64,000 nucleotides of DNA from Providencia rettgeri (GCF_001874625.1 NZ_CP017671.1:2480001-2544000); one strand, 5' to 3'. Positions 19,085 to 30,956 are shown, counted from the stretch's first letter. Made by a program: numbers and translations. The notes: generated by a model not told the origin, from the letters alone.

Positions 19085-19402
19085 TTATTCCTTGTTCTGA
19101 GCCGTCACTAATGAGGTTGAGTCAGAAATATTACTTTCTCCAGCACCTAATTGTGATTCTAAACGTCTAATTTTACGACGTGCATTTTTTAGACTAACCA
19201 CCATGCGCAGATAGAATACCGCACACACCAACCAGCCTAGCACAAAACCGACACCAAAAAGTGATGCAAGCAGGGTCGATAATGAGAAATCCCCTTTTGC
19301 AATCAGGTAGTTAAATGTAATAACCTGATCATTGCTTGAACCTAGCGTAATCGAAATAATAAAAAATGCGACAGCTAGTAATAAAATCAGAAAGTATTTC
19401 AC
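19085..19402 (-). CDS. lapA: LapA (YciS), LPS assembly protein
   Basis: Small inner-membrane protein of 105 aa with two hydrophobic helices (about 3-20 and 43-66), followed by a basic coiled-coil stretch (VVSLKNARRKIRRLESQL). It belongs to the DUF1049 family and partners functionally with LapB in controlling LPS biogenesis. The ITFNYLIAKGDF segment between the helices is a family hallmark. First gene of the lapA-lapB-pyrF-yciH unit. Confidence 0.95.
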   Translation of the reverse strand: MKYFLILLLAVAFFIISITLGSSNDQVITFNYLIAKGDFSLSTLLASLFGVGFVLGWLVCAVFYLRMVVSLKNARRKIRRLESQLGAGESNISDSTSLVTAQNKE

Positions 19403-19547
19403 ATTTTTTCCCGTTATCAGTTCTTATTCATTCAATAATATCTACCTGATAAGGTAGCATTTCCAGCGCATTCAGACAAAGTAATTTATTTTATACAACG
19501 CTTAATTCAACCTAAAAATACCCTATCTATCACTGCTTGCTGAAAGA

Positions 19548-20268
19548 TTAGTCTGCTTTGCTTCTAAACCAACGAAATTGCAATACCCCGTACCCTAATA
19601 TTGCAAAGCTAGCGCTGATGACTACTGAAGCAATAATGTCAATTGGCCAGTGCATTCCTAATAGCATACGACTAAATGCGATACCTTCCGCCCAAACAGC
19701 GAGGCCTATCGCTAATATATACAGACGTTGCTGCCAAAAAGAGCAATCAGCAATAAAGCCCAACCAGCAGCAAATAACATGTGCCCTGATGGAAATGAAT
19801 ACCCTGTTTCAGCTTGCCAATGCTTACGTTGCCATTTAGCAACAGTGTTATCCTGCTTAACGGTATTTTTAACTAATGCTGCCCGCTCAGACCTTTTTAA
19901 ATCATAAAATTCGGTTGTTGGAATATGATGTTCAGTTGCTAACCAGGCCACATAAGGCCGTGGCTCTTTAAACGAATTTTTTAGCAGGGTTTTACCCCTT
20001 GTTGAAGTAAGATCACACTAATAACAACCAGTAAAACTTTTAGCAGATGCGTTTTCTCTGTACGAAACGCGAAAATGACAGCCCCGATAAATAATAAAGA
20101 AGTCAAAATGCTGTATGGAGCGCCAGCAGAATTAGTTAACCATAGTAACCATTTACCGACGCCTGATTGGTTTTCTGGTGACCAATGCCAGCCCGCCATA
20201 ATCATTAACATGGGTGGAATAATCAACAACAGCGCAAAAGCACAAACGACCAAAATAGTTTTTCTCAT
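19548..20268 (-). pseudogene. pgpB: Phosphatidylglycerophosphatase B, two frameshifts
   Basis: PAP2-family membrane phosphatase that dephosphorylates phosphatidylglycerophosphate, undecaprenyl pyrophosphate and other lipid phosphates. Homology runs through three frames. The first gives the N-terminus to QGVKPC-stop (20268-19981). The second carries EPRPYVAWL and the catalytic motif FPSGHMLFAAGWALLL. The third carries FSRMLLGMHWPIDI (PAP2 motif 3). One extra base in the CCC run near 19996 and one in the T5 run near 19739 restore a continuous protein of about 240 aa (E. coli 254 aa). All three PAP2 motifs are intact, so the breaks are either very recent or base-call errors. Confidence 0.88.
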
Positions 20269-20484
20269 TTAATGCATTCCATAAATATAAATCTAACTAA
20301 ATCAATAAATATTACATTCACCCATTATTAACTCTGTTATAGTAATACACCATTGGTAGTGTGCAAAGAAAACCAACCTCTATATGCTAAACGTCATATA
20401 TCGTCGATACATTATACTCACTGTACTTTATATCGATAAACGTTATTAATTAAGCAAGAGTTACTTTAACTAATGAATGAAAAT

Positions 20485-21081
20485 ATGCAGCTAAAACGTG
20501 TTGCCGAGGCAAAGCTACCCACACCTTTCGGTGAATTCTTAATGGTAGGTTTTGAAGAAATAGCAACTGGTCGTGATCATGTAGCGTTAATTTTTGGCGA
20601 TATCTCTGGAAATGAGCCGGTACTTAGCCGGATCCATTCCGAATGTTTAACAGGAGATGCGCTATTTAGTCTACGCTGCGATTGTGGTTTTCAATTAGAA
20701 GCCGCGCTTTCTCAGATTAGTAAAGAAGGCCGAGGGGTATTACTTTACCATCGTCAAGAAGGACGAAATATTGGCTTACTAAATAAAATCCGTGCTTATG
20801 CTTTACAAGATCAAGGTCTTGATACCGTTGAGGCAAATATCAAATTAGGCTTTAAAGCTGACGAACGTGATTTTACCTTATGTTCTGATATGTATAAATT
20901 ACTCGGTATTAACGAAGTCCGTTTATTGACCAACAACCCACAAAAAATCGAAAAGATGCGTGACGCGGGTATTAACGTTATTGAACGTGTACCACTTATT
21001 GTTGGGCGCAACCCTAGTAATGAGCATTACTTGGATGTAAAAGCACAAAAAATGGGTCATATGTTGTTTAAGCACCAATAG
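20485..21081 (+). CDS. ribA: GTP cyclohydrolase II
   Basis: First committed enzyme of riboflavin synthesis, opening GTP to the pyrimidine precursor. About 198 aa from the ATG at 20485, which aligns with E. coli RibA ([14 protein letters not shown]). An in-frame ATG at 20473 adds MNEN and cannot be excluded, since neither start has a clear ribosome site. Zinc Cys residues are visible in [19 protein letters not shown], and the GTP-binding and catalytic segment is [21 protein letters not shown]. It is divergent from pgpB, as in E. coli. Confidence 0.96.
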   Translation: MQLKRVAEAKLPTPFGEFLMVGFEEIATGRDHVALIFGDISGNEPVLSRIHSECLTGDALFSLRCDCGFQLEAALSQISKEGRGVLLYHRQEGRNIGLLNKIRAYALQDQGLDTVEANIKLGFKADERDFTLCSDMYKLLGINEVRLLTNNPQKIEKMRDAGINVIERVPLIVGRNPSNEHYLDVKAQKMGHMLFKHQ

Positions 21082-21091
21082 CCCCCCTCAC

Positions 21092-21114
21092 AGGAAGAGC
21101 GTCACGCTCTTCCT
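21092..21114 (+). terminator. Hairpin after ribA
   Basis: Stem AGGAAGAGCG / CGCTCTTCCT with a 3-base loop, 10 bp after the ribA stop. It is followed by TATACCTTTTT, an interrupted T tract, so it is a probable intrinsic terminator. Confidence 0.7.
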
Positions 21115-21277
21115 TATACCTTTTTAAATTTTCACCGAATATAACAACCCTGATGGTTGCATTTATTAACTGCTATATTCACTTTCTTTCTATAAGGTTT
21201 ATACTGTTAGCAATATTATTACCTTGATAAATACGCTTAATCATTTAAGTTTGTTTTTCAAACAACAAGGAGATATT

Positions 21278-22255
21278 GTGAACAACCTGCCAACCATTCA
21301 ACGCATGAGAAGACTGCGTAAAACAGAAAAGCTCCGCACTTTATTCCAAGAAACTCAGTTAACTATTAATGACTTATGTCTACCTATTTTCGTTGAAGAA
21401 GAACTTGATGATTATATGCCGATTGCCAGTATGCCCGGCGTGATGCGTATTCCTGAAAAACGTCTTGCTTATGAAATTGAGCGGATTGCCAATGCAGGTA
21501 TTAAATCTGTGATGACTTTTGGTGTTTCTCATCACCTTGATGATAATGGTAGCGATGCATGGCAAGAAAATGGCCTTGTTGCGCGAATGTCCCGAATTTG
21601 TAAAGAAACGGTACCTGAGATGATTGTTATGTCAGACACCTGTTTCTGTGAATATACCTCACATGGTCACTGTGGTGTGATGCATGGCCATATTGTTGAT
21701 AATGATGCAACTATCCATAACTTAGGGTTACAAGCTGTTGCAGCTGCACGGGCTGGTGCTGATTTTATAGCTCCATCCGCAGCAATGGATGGTCAGGTAG
21801 CTGCTATTCGTCAAGCTCTTGATGCCGCCGGCTTTACGGATACAGCAATTATGTCTTACTCAACAAAGTTTGCTTCCGCATTATATGGCCCTTTTCGTGA
21901 CGCCGCGGGTTCTTGCTTAAAAGGTGATAGAAAAACCTACCAAATGAACCCAATGAATCGCCGTGAAGCGTTACATGAGTCATTAATTGATGAGCGTGAA
22001 GGTGCTGATGCATTAATGATTAAGCCTGCAGGAGCGTATTTAGATATCATCCGTGACTTGCGTGAACATACCCAATTACCGATTGGGGCTTACCAAGTGA
22101 GTGGGGAATACGCTCAAATTAAATTTGCAGCTCAAGCAGGAGCAATTGATGAAACTCGCGTGGCACTCGAAACGTTAGGTTCTATTAAACGTGCAGGAGC
22201 TGACTTAATTTTTAGTTACTTCGCCCTGCAATTAGCCGAAGACAAGGCGTTATAA
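21278..22255 (+). CDS. hemB: Delta-aminolevulinic acid dehydratase (porphobilinogen synthase)
   Basis: Condenses two 5-aminolevulinate molecules to porphobilinogen in heme and siroheme synthesis. I chose the GTG at 21278. It has AAGGAG five bases before it and gives a 325-aa protein (E. coli 324 aa) starting [14 protein letters not shown]. An ATG at 21224 extends the frame without homology. The zinc Cys cluster [14 protein letters not shown] is near residue 120. The two Schiff-base lysines lie in SYSTKFAS (around 195) and LMIKPAG (around 248). In E. coli hemB is elsewhere, so its position beside ribA is lineage-specific. Confidence 0.97.
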   Translation: MNNLPTIQRMRRLRKTEKLRTLFQETQLTINDLCLPIFVEEELDDYMPIASMPGVMRIPEKRLAYEIERIANAGIKSVMTFGVSHHLDDNGSDAWQENGLVARMSRICKETVPEMIVMSDTCFCEYTSHGHCGVMHGHIVDNDATIHNLGLQAVAAARAGADFIAPSAAMDGQVAAIRQALDAAGFTDTAIMSYSTKFASALYGPFRDAAGSCLKGDRKTYQMNPMNRREALHESLIDEREGADALMIKPAGAYLDIIRDLREHTQLPIGAYQVSGEYAQIKFAAQAGAIDETRVALETLGSIKRAGADLIFSYFALQLAEDKAL

Positions 22256-22267
22256 TTTTCATCAGTC

Positions 22268-22303
22268 TATAGATGGCAACAAGGTTATTTGTTGCCATCT
22301 ATA
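22268..22303 (+). terminator. Hairpin terminator after hemB
   Basis: Perfect 15-bp stem TATAGATGGCAACAA / TTGTTGCCATCTATA with a 6-base loop, followed by CCCTATTTATATTT. It lies 12 bp after the hemB stop. Confidence 0.8.
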
Positions 22304-22373
22304 CCCTATTTATATTTAGGTCCTACCCAATTAATGACTAACGAGAATACTGTTGTAGTCCCTTTTGTTGCTC

Positions 22374-23468
22374 TTAATTACTTGTAATGCTTGTTCCTAA
22401 TCCAGCAAGCTGATTTTGATACATATCTTTTGTTTTATTCTGCTTATCTAACTCAGTTTGCAATTTATTTAAGCTAGTTGTACATGAATTCATTTTTTCC
22501 TGTACGTAATTTTGCACTGAAACATTCAATTCTTTACTATAATTCTGAATTTTATTTTCATGTTCTGTACTGAGTTCATTCTTTTTGTTTTGTAATTCTT
22601 GGATTTTATCTAATGCTACAAAATATTGTTGTACGTTTTCCATAAAATTGCGACCCTCGAGATTTGGAACCTTGGTTTTTCCTGAAAACTCTTTGTGTCC
22701 GTCCTTTAACTCGAAACCAAATTTTTTCATCGCAAAGGAATCACTGGTTAGATAGCTTTTCCATGTAGTCTTTATCTCCCCGACAAAACGACTATTCTCT
22801 ACCTTAAACATTTCTCCCTTTATCGCCTTATCTAATGAATCTCCTATATCAGGAATTTTTTTAACCAGCTCGTTTCTTTTAGTTAGTGATTTATTTTTGT
22901 TATTTTCAATACCCGTATCAAGTTGCTTAATGCCTTTATTATAGTTTTCAATTGCCGCTGCTATTTTTTCAGTAACTAGCCCTTGATGATCCTCAGCCAG
23001 TAAAGAAACAGCATCAGGCGTTTTGAGAAATTTAATTTCTAATTTCTTCTTATTTATTTTTTCTTCAGTCTTGATAATGTCATTTTTAAGTCCGTTAAGT
23101 TCATTCTTTGTATTATTATATTTTTCTATCAAATTCGATTTTTTTGTTTCTAATGTGCATTTCTCTTTTGCACCTATTGATGCTAAAAGCGTTGTTTTGA
23201 CAAAATTTAATTTTGTACTCTTCTCTTGAAGCATGCCTGAGTTTTGTGAATTAAGTTTCGTGATAAGTTTATCTATGCGGGATTCAAACACCTCCGTCCC
23301 GCCACTCATCAGTCTATTAAATTCGGAGCTATCAGTACTATTAGTGATCTTTGCAATATTACCGACTAACTTATTCAGTTCATTGAGCGGTTTTTTTGAT
23401 ACCTTACTTGACACCTCTAATTTATTGAGTGCGTTAATAAAACGCTGGGGTTGGCTTATCGTTGCCAT
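22374..23468 (-). CDS. Coiled-coil protein of unknown function
   Basis: I do not recognise this 364-aa protein. The start at 23468 (MATISQPQRFINALNKLEVS) has AAAGGAAC upstream, so an in-frame extension to 23525 is less likely. There is no signal peptide or membrane helix. Sequence is very Lys/Asn/Leu/Glu-rich, with long coiled-coil stretches around residues 110-150 and 300-355. In between is a folded-looking segment (FVGEIKTTWKSYLTSDSFAMKKFGFEL cut here as TTWKSYLTSDS and MKKFGFEL). It has only two Cys. Base composition is noticeably more AT-rich than the flanking hemB and acnA. It sits alone in a spot where E. coli has no such gene, which suggests acquisition. A secreted effector-like or structural role is possible but unproven. 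Confidence 0.75.
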   Translation of the reverse strand: MATISQPQRFINALNKLEVSSKVSKKPLNELNKLVGNIAKITNSTDSSEFNRLMSGGTEVFESRIDKLITKLNSQNSGMLQEKSTKLNFVKTTLLASIGAKEKCTLETKKSNLIEKYNNTKNELNGLKNDIIKTEEKINKKKLEIKFLKTPDAVSLLAEDHQGLVTEKIAAAIENYNKGIKQLDTGIENNKNKSLTKRNELVKKIPDIGDSLDKAIKGEMFKVENSRFVGEIKTTWKSYLTSDSFAMKKFGFELKDGHKEFSGKTKVPNLEGRNFMENVQQYFVALDKIQELQNKKNELSTEHENKIQNYSKELNVSVQNYVQEKMNSCTTSLNKLQTELDKQNKTKDMYQNQLAGLGTSITSN

Positions 23469-23721
23469 AATATTATGTTCCTTTATTAAGTAAATGATAT
23501 TTTTACAGATGCATTGCACCCTCAAGAATATTTACCTAACAAACATGAGACAATTCACTTATTTTGAAAAATTATTATTTCTTCGGAATATATCAGAATG
23601 ACAATATGGAAGCCTCTTATAATGCCACATACAGCAACACTGTATATAAACACAGCATTGCCGTTTTTGGTCATTTTAGAAGAATAAATAAACAGAAAAA
23701 GTCCAAAACACTTTCAATCGA

Positions 23722-24165
23722 TTATTTTTCAAGCTGTAACTCTAGCTGTTTCGATAACCCTTGTGCATATCTCTGCGCTTCTTCTGGTGTTAACAAGCCC
23801 GCAATCAATAAATCCTGTTTCCCTGAGGACGTTTCTGCGACCACTCCCCAATACTCGACCTCAAAGGTAATACTCTTAGGGTCTTGATCAGGCATTGGTA
23901 AAATATCAAAATAATCTTTTAATGGAGCAATGGTGATAGCGGTATAATCTGCATTTAAACCGAGTGGAAATTCTTTATCCGCGTACAAACGTAAGTCATG
24001 CACTTCCGTTTCTGGTGTTCTCATAACGATAGAATATAAATTAGGGATATGCTCTAAAATGTCACGAACCTCTTCATTTGCCCCATCAAAATGAGAAGTC
24101 GTCAATAAAATGTCTGCTGCCCACAATGCCCCTTTATAGAAATCGGTTTCATTGATATCTGCCAT
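23722..24165 (-). CDS. Small acidic protein of unknown function
   Basis: A 147-aa cytoplasmic-looking protein that I cannot assign to a family. The ATG at 24165 (MADINETDFYKGALWAADIL) has AAAGGA seven bases before it, which is a better start than an in-frame one at 24204. It is acidic, with no signal peptide or membrane segment. Recognisable stretches are TTSHFDGANEEVRDILEHI, YADKEFPLGLNADYTAI and a C-terminal helix LTPEEAQRYAQGLSKQLEL. Codon use looks normal for a conserved gene. It lies between the coiled-coil gene (254 bp away) and acnA, on the same strand, but is separated from acnA by a terminator. Confidence 0.72.
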   Translation of the reverse strand: MADINETDFYKGALWAADILLTTSHFDGANEEVRDILEHIPNLYSIVMRTPETEVHDLRLYADKEFPLGLNADYTAITIAPLKDYFDILPMPDQDPKSITFEVEYWGVVAETSSGKQDLLIAGLLTPEEAQRYAQGLSKQLELQLEK

Positions 24166-24400
24166 ATTTATTTCCTTTATAGTGTTTTCGATAAGTTCAA
24201 TCACTGTATGGTTGATGCAGAAGCGATTACATTTATATTATTTTCAACAAAGAAACTGATTTATAGCGAACTACACCCTATTCTTAAGCAATAATGATAA
24301 TCGTATTCCCCTTTAATTGGTCATCTATTTATTACCATAGCCCAGAATCGAAACGAAAAAATTGAGAAAGAACAAGATTAATAAACAAGATAATATATTT

Positions 24401-24436
24401 AAAAAAAACGTCTGCTGGGCGAACCATGCAGACGTT
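24401..24436 (-). terminator. Rho-independent terminator after acnA
   Basis: On the minus strand, the stem AACGTCTGC / GCAGACGTT with a 12-base loop is followed by a run of eight T. It lies 14 bp past the acnA stop. Confidence 0.9.
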
Positions 24437-24449
24437 ATTGCAGTAAAAG

Positions 24450-27122
24450 TTAGTGTAACATTTGTCTTATTACATAATGTAAAATACCGCCATGACGGTA
24501 ATAATCCATTTCTGTCGAGGTATCAATACGACAGCGCATGGTAACGTCCTTTACCTCACCATTGCCGTAAGTAATTTTAACGGTAATGTCTTGCCCTGGC
24601 ACAAGTGACTGTAGACCATTAACATCAATACGCTCATCACCTTTTAACCCTAGTGTTTTACGGGACTCGCCATCTTTAAACTCTAAAGGAACAACCCCCA
24701 TTCCAATTAAGTTAGAGCGATGAATACGCTCATACGACTCAGCAATCACAACCCTAACACCTAACAAATTGGTCCCTTTAGCTGCCCAGTCACGGCTAGA
24801 GCCCGAACCATACTCTTTACCCGCAATGATAGCCAATGGACGTTTGTCTTGTTGATATAACATCGCTGCATCATAAATCGCCATTTGCTGCCCTGTTGGG
24901 ATATGCAATGTGTAGCCACCCTCAACCCCTGGCACCATTTCATTACGAATACGAATGTTTGCAAATGTCCCTCTCATCATCACCTCATGGTTACCACGAC
25001 GTGACCCGTAAGAGTTAAAATCCGCAACCGCAACACCATGCTCTTGCAAATAACGTCCTGCAGGGCTCTCTTTTTTGATGTTACCCGCAGGTGAAATATG
25101 ATCTGTTGTAACTGAATCGCCAAGGATAGCTAAAATATTTGCACCATGAATATCTTTGATTGGTGCGGGTTGAACTGACATCCCTTCAAAAAAGGGTGGA
25201 TGGCGAATATAGGTTGAATCTGCCTGCCAATGGTAGGTTGATGAACTTTCAACTTCTAATGCACGCCAAGCCTCATCACCGTCAAATACCGCATTGTATT
25301 CTTTACGGAACATATCCGTTTTAACTTGCTGCACTGCCTGAGCAATTTCAACACTAGAAGGCCAAATATCTTTCAGATAGACATCATTGCCCTGCTTATC
25401 TACACCTAGTGGCTCATTCTTCAAGTTAATATTCATATTCCCCGCTAATGCATACGCGACTACCAAAGGCGGTGATGCTAGCCAGTTAGTTTTCACTAAT
25501 GGATGAATACGCCCCTCAAAGTTACGGTTACCTGACAGCACCGCCCCAACAGTTAAGTCTGTTTGCTTAATCGCATCTTCTATCGGTTCTGGTAATGGCC
25601 CTGAATTACCAATACAAGTCGTACAACCATAACCGACAAGGTTAAAACCTAATTTATCAAGATAAGGGGTTAAGCCCGCGACGGCCAGATAGTCAGTAAC
25701 AACTTTAGAACCTGGTGCTAATGAGGTTTTCACCCAAGGCTGGCGCATTAACCCTTTTTCAACCGCTTTTTTCGCTAGTAACCCTGCGGCCATTAATACG
25801 CTTGGATTAGATGTATTAGTACATGATGTGATTGCGGCAATCACAACCGCCCCATCTGTGAGTTCAAAAGTTTTATTTTGATATTTCACTGTCGGTTGTT
25901 CATTTTTTTCTTTCTTATTAACTTCTAATTCAACTGCACCGCGAAAAGCTTTAGGGACTTGGCTTAGCTCAACTCTGTCTTGTGGACGTTTAGGCCCAGC
26001 AAGGCTAGATTCAACTGTCGACATATCAAGTTCTAGCGTACTGGTGAAAATTGGTTCATCACCAACGTGACGCCATAAGCCTTGCTCTTTACTATATGCT
26101 TCCACCAGCGCGACTTCATCATCGCTACGGCCGGTTAACCGCATATATGACAATGTAATGTCATCAATAGGGAAAAAACCACATGTTGCCCCGTACTCCG
26201 GTGACATATTCGCAATGGTCGCTCTATCCGCTAACGGCAAATCGGCTAACCCATCACCATAAAATTCAACAAATTTACCGACAACACCATGTTTACGTAG
26301 CATTTGTGTTACCGTCAGCACTAGGTCTGTCGCGGTGATCCCTTCGGATAATTTCCCTGTTAATTTAAAGCCCACGACATCAGGGATCAGCATCGAAACT
26401 GGCTGACCTAACATAGCAGCTTCTGCTTCAATCCCACCCACACCCCAGCCAAGTACACCTAGCCCGTTGATCATCGTAGTATGGGAGTCAGTTCCTACTA
26501 AGGTATCAGGATAAGCGTATAACTGACCGTCAATTTGTTCGTACCAAACCGCTTTACCTAAATATTCTAAGTTAACTTGGTGGCAGATCCCCGTACCTGG
26601 TGGAACCACTCGGAATCGATTAAAAGCCTTTTGGCCCCAACGCAAAAATAGATAACGTTCATGATTACGTTTCATTTCAATTTCGACGTTTTCACCAAAT
26701 GCAGATTGTGTGGCAAATTCATCCACCATAACAGAGTGGTCAATGACTAAATCTACCGGAGATAATGGATTTACTTGTTCAACATTCCCCCCAAGAGACT
26801 TAACGGCTTCACGCATCGCCGCAAGGTCAACAACTGCGGGAACACCCGTAAAGTCTTGCATGAGTACACGAGCAGGTCGGTAAGCAATTTCCCTGTCTGC
26901 GTGCCCCTTTTTTTGCCAATCAATAATCGCTTGTAAGTCTTGTTCTACCACCGAGGTTCCATCAATATGACGCAGTAGATTCTCAAGTAGGACTTTTAAA
27001 GATTTAGGTAACTTAGAACCGTCACCAAGTTTTTTAGCAGCACGTGCTAAGCTGAAGTAATGATACTGCTTGTTTCCAACAGTGAGCATGGAAGCACTGT
27101 CTGATTTTAGGCTCAACGACAT
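24450..27122 (-). CDS. acnA: Aconitate hydratase A
   Basis: Aconitase that isomerises citrate and isocitrate in the TCA and glyoxylate cycles. AcnA is the stress-induced, stationary-phase isozyme in E. coli and can bind RNA when it loses its cluster. The 890 aa compare with 891 in E. coli. 4Fe-4S ligands are in [10 protein letters not shown] (around 435) and [10 protein letters not shown] (around 501-504). Active-site blocks include [20 protein letters not shown] and the C-terminal swivel domain [16 protein letters not shown]. No partner gene lies in the same direction close by; a strong terminator follows. Confidence 0.98.
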   Translation of the reverse strand: MSLSLKSDSASMLTVGNKQYHYFSLARAAKKLGDGSKLPKSLKVLLENLLRHIDGTSVVEQDLQAIIDWQKKGHADREIAYRPARVLMQDFTGVPAVVDLAAMREAVKSLGGNVEQVNPLSPVDLVIDHSVMVDEFATQSAFGENVEIEMKRNHERYLFLRWGQKAFNRFRVVPPGTGICHQVNLEYLGKAVWYEQIDGQLYAYPDTLVGTDSHTTMINGLGVLGWGVGGIEAEAAMLGQPVSMLIPDVVGFKLTGKLSEGITATDLVLTVTQMLRKHGVVGKFVEFYGDGLADLPLADRATIANMSPEYGATCGFFPIDDITLSYMRLTGRSDDEVALVEAYSKEQGLWRHVGDEPIFTSTLELDMSTVESSLAGPKRPQDRVELSQVPKAFRGAVELEVNKKEKNEQPTVKYQNKTFELTDGAVVIAAITSCTNTSNPSVLMAAGLLAKKAVEKGLMRQPWVKTSLAPGSKVVTDYLAVAGLTPYLDKLGFNLVGYGCTTCIGNSGPLPEPIEDAIKQTDLTVGAVLSGNRNFEGRIHPLVKTNWLASPPLVVAYALAGNMNINLKNEPLGVDKQGNDVYLKDIWPSSVEIAQAVQQVKTDMFRKEYNAVFDGDEAWRALEVESSSTYHWQADSTYIRHPPFFEGMSVQPAPIKDIHGANILAILGDSVTTDHISPAGNIKKESPAGRYLQEHGVAVADFNSYGSRRGNHEVMMRGTFANIRIRNEMVPGVEGGYTLHIPTGQQMAIYDAAMLYQQDKRPLAIIAGKEYGSGSSRDWAAKGTNLLGVRVVIAESYERIHRSNLIGMGVVPLEFKDGESRKTLGLKGDERIDVNGLQSLVPGQDITVKITYGNGEVKDVTMRCRIDTSTEMDYYRHGGILHYVIRQMLH

Positions 27123-27366
27123 AACTCCTCCTTGGTTTTTATAACTATAACGATAGGTATTAGCTACCGCCCTTATTTTTTGTTAACCAATTGTAATCAT
27201 AGTTGCTTTAGAAATTTGATTTATAGATTTTGTGCCAAATTTTGAATTCCTATCTATTTATCATAGGAAATTTAAGTTAAGAAGGGAAATTGATACATTG
27301 AAAATATATGGTCAGTGAACAGTTGCGTAGGTAAAATAAAGTGACTAGCCTTCTTGAATAGCAAAT

Positions 27367-27412
27367 TGTAGCTAGGTAGATAGCGCTATTAGTAACCATC
27401 CCCCTAGCTACA
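27367..27412 (-). terminator. Inverted repeat after cysB, possible terminator
   Basis: Perfect 10-bp arms TGTAGCTAGG (27367-27376) and CCTAGCTACA (27403-27412) begin 9 bp past the cysB stop. No clear T run follows on the minus strand, so termination efficiency is uncertain. The rest of the 298-bp acnA-cysB gap (27123-27420) is AT-rich and must hold the acnA promoter; I see no firm operator there. Confidence 0.5.
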
Positions 27413-27420
27413 GTAAAGAA

Positions 27421-28709
<1,289 letters not shown>

Positions 28710-30743
28710 ATGCGTATAAATATTTTGGCTTTAATTATTGGTATGTCTACTATTTCTTTTGCCCCCCAATTGCTGGCAAAAGAAGTCTCTTATGGGCAAC
28801 AAAAAATTGTCCTATCTGATTCAATCAACCCAGGGAATGACTTTTACCGCTATGTAAATGAGGATTGGATAAGCAAAGCCAAAATTCCAACAGGTATGCC
28901 ACGTATAAACTCTTTTGTTGACTTGTATTTGAACACCGAAAAACAGACCCAATCTATTATTGATGAGTTACAAAAAATACCAGAAAATTCATTGAGTCAT
29001 AATCAACGTAATATTCGTAATTTATATCTCAGCTACCTTAATGAGGAAGCCATCGAAAAATCAGGTCTCAGCCCAATACAACATGACTTAGACGCCATCA
29101 AAAAAGCTAAAGATCATAATGAAATAAGTGCGTTAATGACTCAGCCTGACTATAAATCACTGATTTCCTATTGGGTCGATTTAGATGCAAAGGCTCCTGA
29201 TACTTACGTGTTATATCTTGGTCAAGGCGGGTTAGGGTTGCCTAATCGAAATTATTACCTTGAGGATACTCCTCAAATGAAAGATATTCGCCAAAGTTAT
29301 ATTGCTTATATCGGGACAATGTTGAAGTTAGCAGGTGAAACAGGTGTTGAGCAAAAAGCACAGAAGATTTTTGACTTAGAAAAGTCTCTTGCCACCGTTC
29401 ATTGGAGCCCTGAGGCACGCCGTGATACTCTAAAAAATTACCATGCGATGTCCCTTGATGAAATGAAAAAATATACCCAAGGTTTTGATTGGGGTGCATT
29501 TATTAGCAGTAGAAAATTAACGGATAAACAACTTGAAAAAGTCATTGTGGAAACAGACAGCGCTGTTGAACAAACAGCAAAAATTTTCGCAGATACGCCT
29601 ATTTCAACATTAAAAGACTATTTAACTTTTCAATATATTAGTGAGCATGCTCGCTATTTAAATAAAACCGTTGCTGATGCCCAGTTTGATTTTTACTCAA
29701 AAAAACTCAATGGCGTAGAGAAACAAAGAACTCGCCAAGAACGCGCACTACAAACAGTTAATTCCCTACAAGGTGAGCCATTGGGTCAAATTTATGTCGA
29801 AAAATACTTTGATCCACAGTCCAAAGAAAAAATTAAAGATCTCGTCAGTTATGTCAGGGGAACATTTAATGAGCGCCTGAAGGATAATGACTGGATGGAT
29901 GACACCACTCGCCAAGAAGCATTAAAAAAACTAGAACAATTCACAGTAAAAGTCGGCTATCCTGACCAATGGAATGACTTTAGTACAATCAACTTAAACC
30001 CAAATACCCTCTTAGAGAATTACAAACAGGTTCTAGCATGGTCATACGATGATATGATCAGCAAAATTGGCCAACCAGTGCGTAAATGGGAATGGGGCAT
30101 GACACCGCAAACGGTTAATGCCTATTTTAACCCTGTACAAAATGAGATAGTGTTCCCTGCTGCAATTTTACAAGCGCCATTCTTTGACCCAAATGTTGAC
30201 CCTGCTTATAACTATGGTGCCATCGGGGCAGTTATTGGTCATGAGATGGGCCATGGCTTTGATGACCAAGGCAGCTTATATGATGGTACTGGCCAGTTAC
30301 GCAATTGGTGGAGCGATAGCGCAAAAGAGCATTTTAAACAAAAAACTGAGAAGCTTGTTGAACAATATAATGGTTTTGCTGTTGACGATTTAAATGTTAA
30401 TGGGCAACTCACATTAGGCGAAAATATTGGCGACCTTGGCGGGCTCAATATTGCCTTAAGTGCTTATAAACAATTCGTTAAAGAAAATTACCCGAATGGA
30501 GAAGCCCCTATTATTGATGGAACAACAGGGTTACAACGTTTCTTTATTGCTTGGGCGCGTACATGGCAAGAACTGTCAAATAAAGAGTCTGAACGTAACA
30601 AAATTATGACAGACCCACATAGCCCTAACCAGTTCCGTGCAAATGGCGTGGTACGAAATATTGATGATTGGTACCAAACTTTCGGTGTTGATAAAGATAG
30701 TGCGCTGTATTTAGCGCCAGAACAACGTATTCGTATTTGGTAA
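28710..30743 (+). CDS. M13 family (neprilysin/PepO-type) zinc metallopeptidase, exported
   Basis: Zinc endopeptidase of 677 aa, with a cleavable signal peptide (about residues 1-23, ending LLAK), so probably periplasmic. The N-terminal M13 domain (PGNDFYRYVNEDWI) is followed by the catalytic domain with the zinc motif HEMGH at residues 511-515. The third zinc ligand is E571 in ENIGD, followed by LGGLNIA. The NAYFNP substrate-binding segment is near 470, and the C-terminus ends in the family-typical IRIW. Substrates are unknown; members cleave oligopeptides. It is divergent from cysB and followed by a strong terminator. E. coli K-12 has no such gene at this locus. Confidence 0.93.
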   Translation: MRINILALIIGMSTISFAPQLLAKEVSYGQQKIVLSDSINPGNDFYRYVNEDWISKAKIPTGMPRINSFVDLYLNTEKQTQSIIDELQKIPENSLSHNQRNIRNLYLSYLNEEAIEKSGLSPIQHDLDAIKKAKDHNEISALMTQPDYKSLISYWVDLDAKAPDTYVLYLGQGGLGLPNRNYYLEDTPQMKDIRQSYIAYIGTMLKLAGETGVEQKAQKIFDLEKSLATVHWSPEARRDTLKNYHAMSLDEMKKYTQGFDWGAFISSRKLTDKQLEKVIVETDSAVEQTAKIFADTPISTLKDYLTFQYISEHARYLNKTVADAQFDFYSKKLNGVEKQRTRQERALQTVNSLQGEPLGQIYVEKYFDPQSKEKIKDLVSYVRGTFNERLKDNDWMDDTTRQEALKKLEQFTVKVGYPDQWNDFSTINLNPNTLLENYKQVLAWSYDDMISKIGQPVRKWEWGMTPQTVNAYFNPVQNEIVFPAAILQAPFFDPNVDPAYNYGAIGAVIGHEMGHGFDDQGSLYDGTGQLRNWWSDSAKEHFKQKTEKLVEQYNGFAVDDLNVNGQLTLGENIGDLGGLNIALSAYKQFVKENYPNGEAPIIDGTTGLQRFFIAWARTWQELSNKESERNKIMTDPHSPNQFRANGVVRNIDDWYQTFGVDKDSALYLAPEQRIRIW

Positions 30744-30748
30744 TACAA

Positions 30749-30785
30749 AAATAAGGTTCGGGATACTACCCGAGCCTTATTTTTC
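30749..30785 (+). terminator. Rho-independent terminator after the M13 peptidase
   Basis: Stem AATAAGGTTCGGG / CCCGAGCCTTATT with one mismatch and a short loop, followed by TTTTTC. Confidence 0.85.
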
Positions 30786-30956
30786 TAACCTTCATCGAAA
30801 CCGAAAACAAGGTTCTATCTTTTCACTAAAATACGCTAAATAATTCGAGTTGTGACTAGCGAGCAAATGCTGTAAGCCCTAAGAGCATAACAAAAAGTAT
30901 GTGATTAGGGTTAACAACCGTAGCCAACAACGCCACAGCTCGAAATATAACGAATA

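Noticed and set aside
19712-19951. Possible independent small gene on the minus strand
   Set aside because: It is the middle segment of frameshifted pgpB and carries its catalytic PAP2 motif; not a separate gene.
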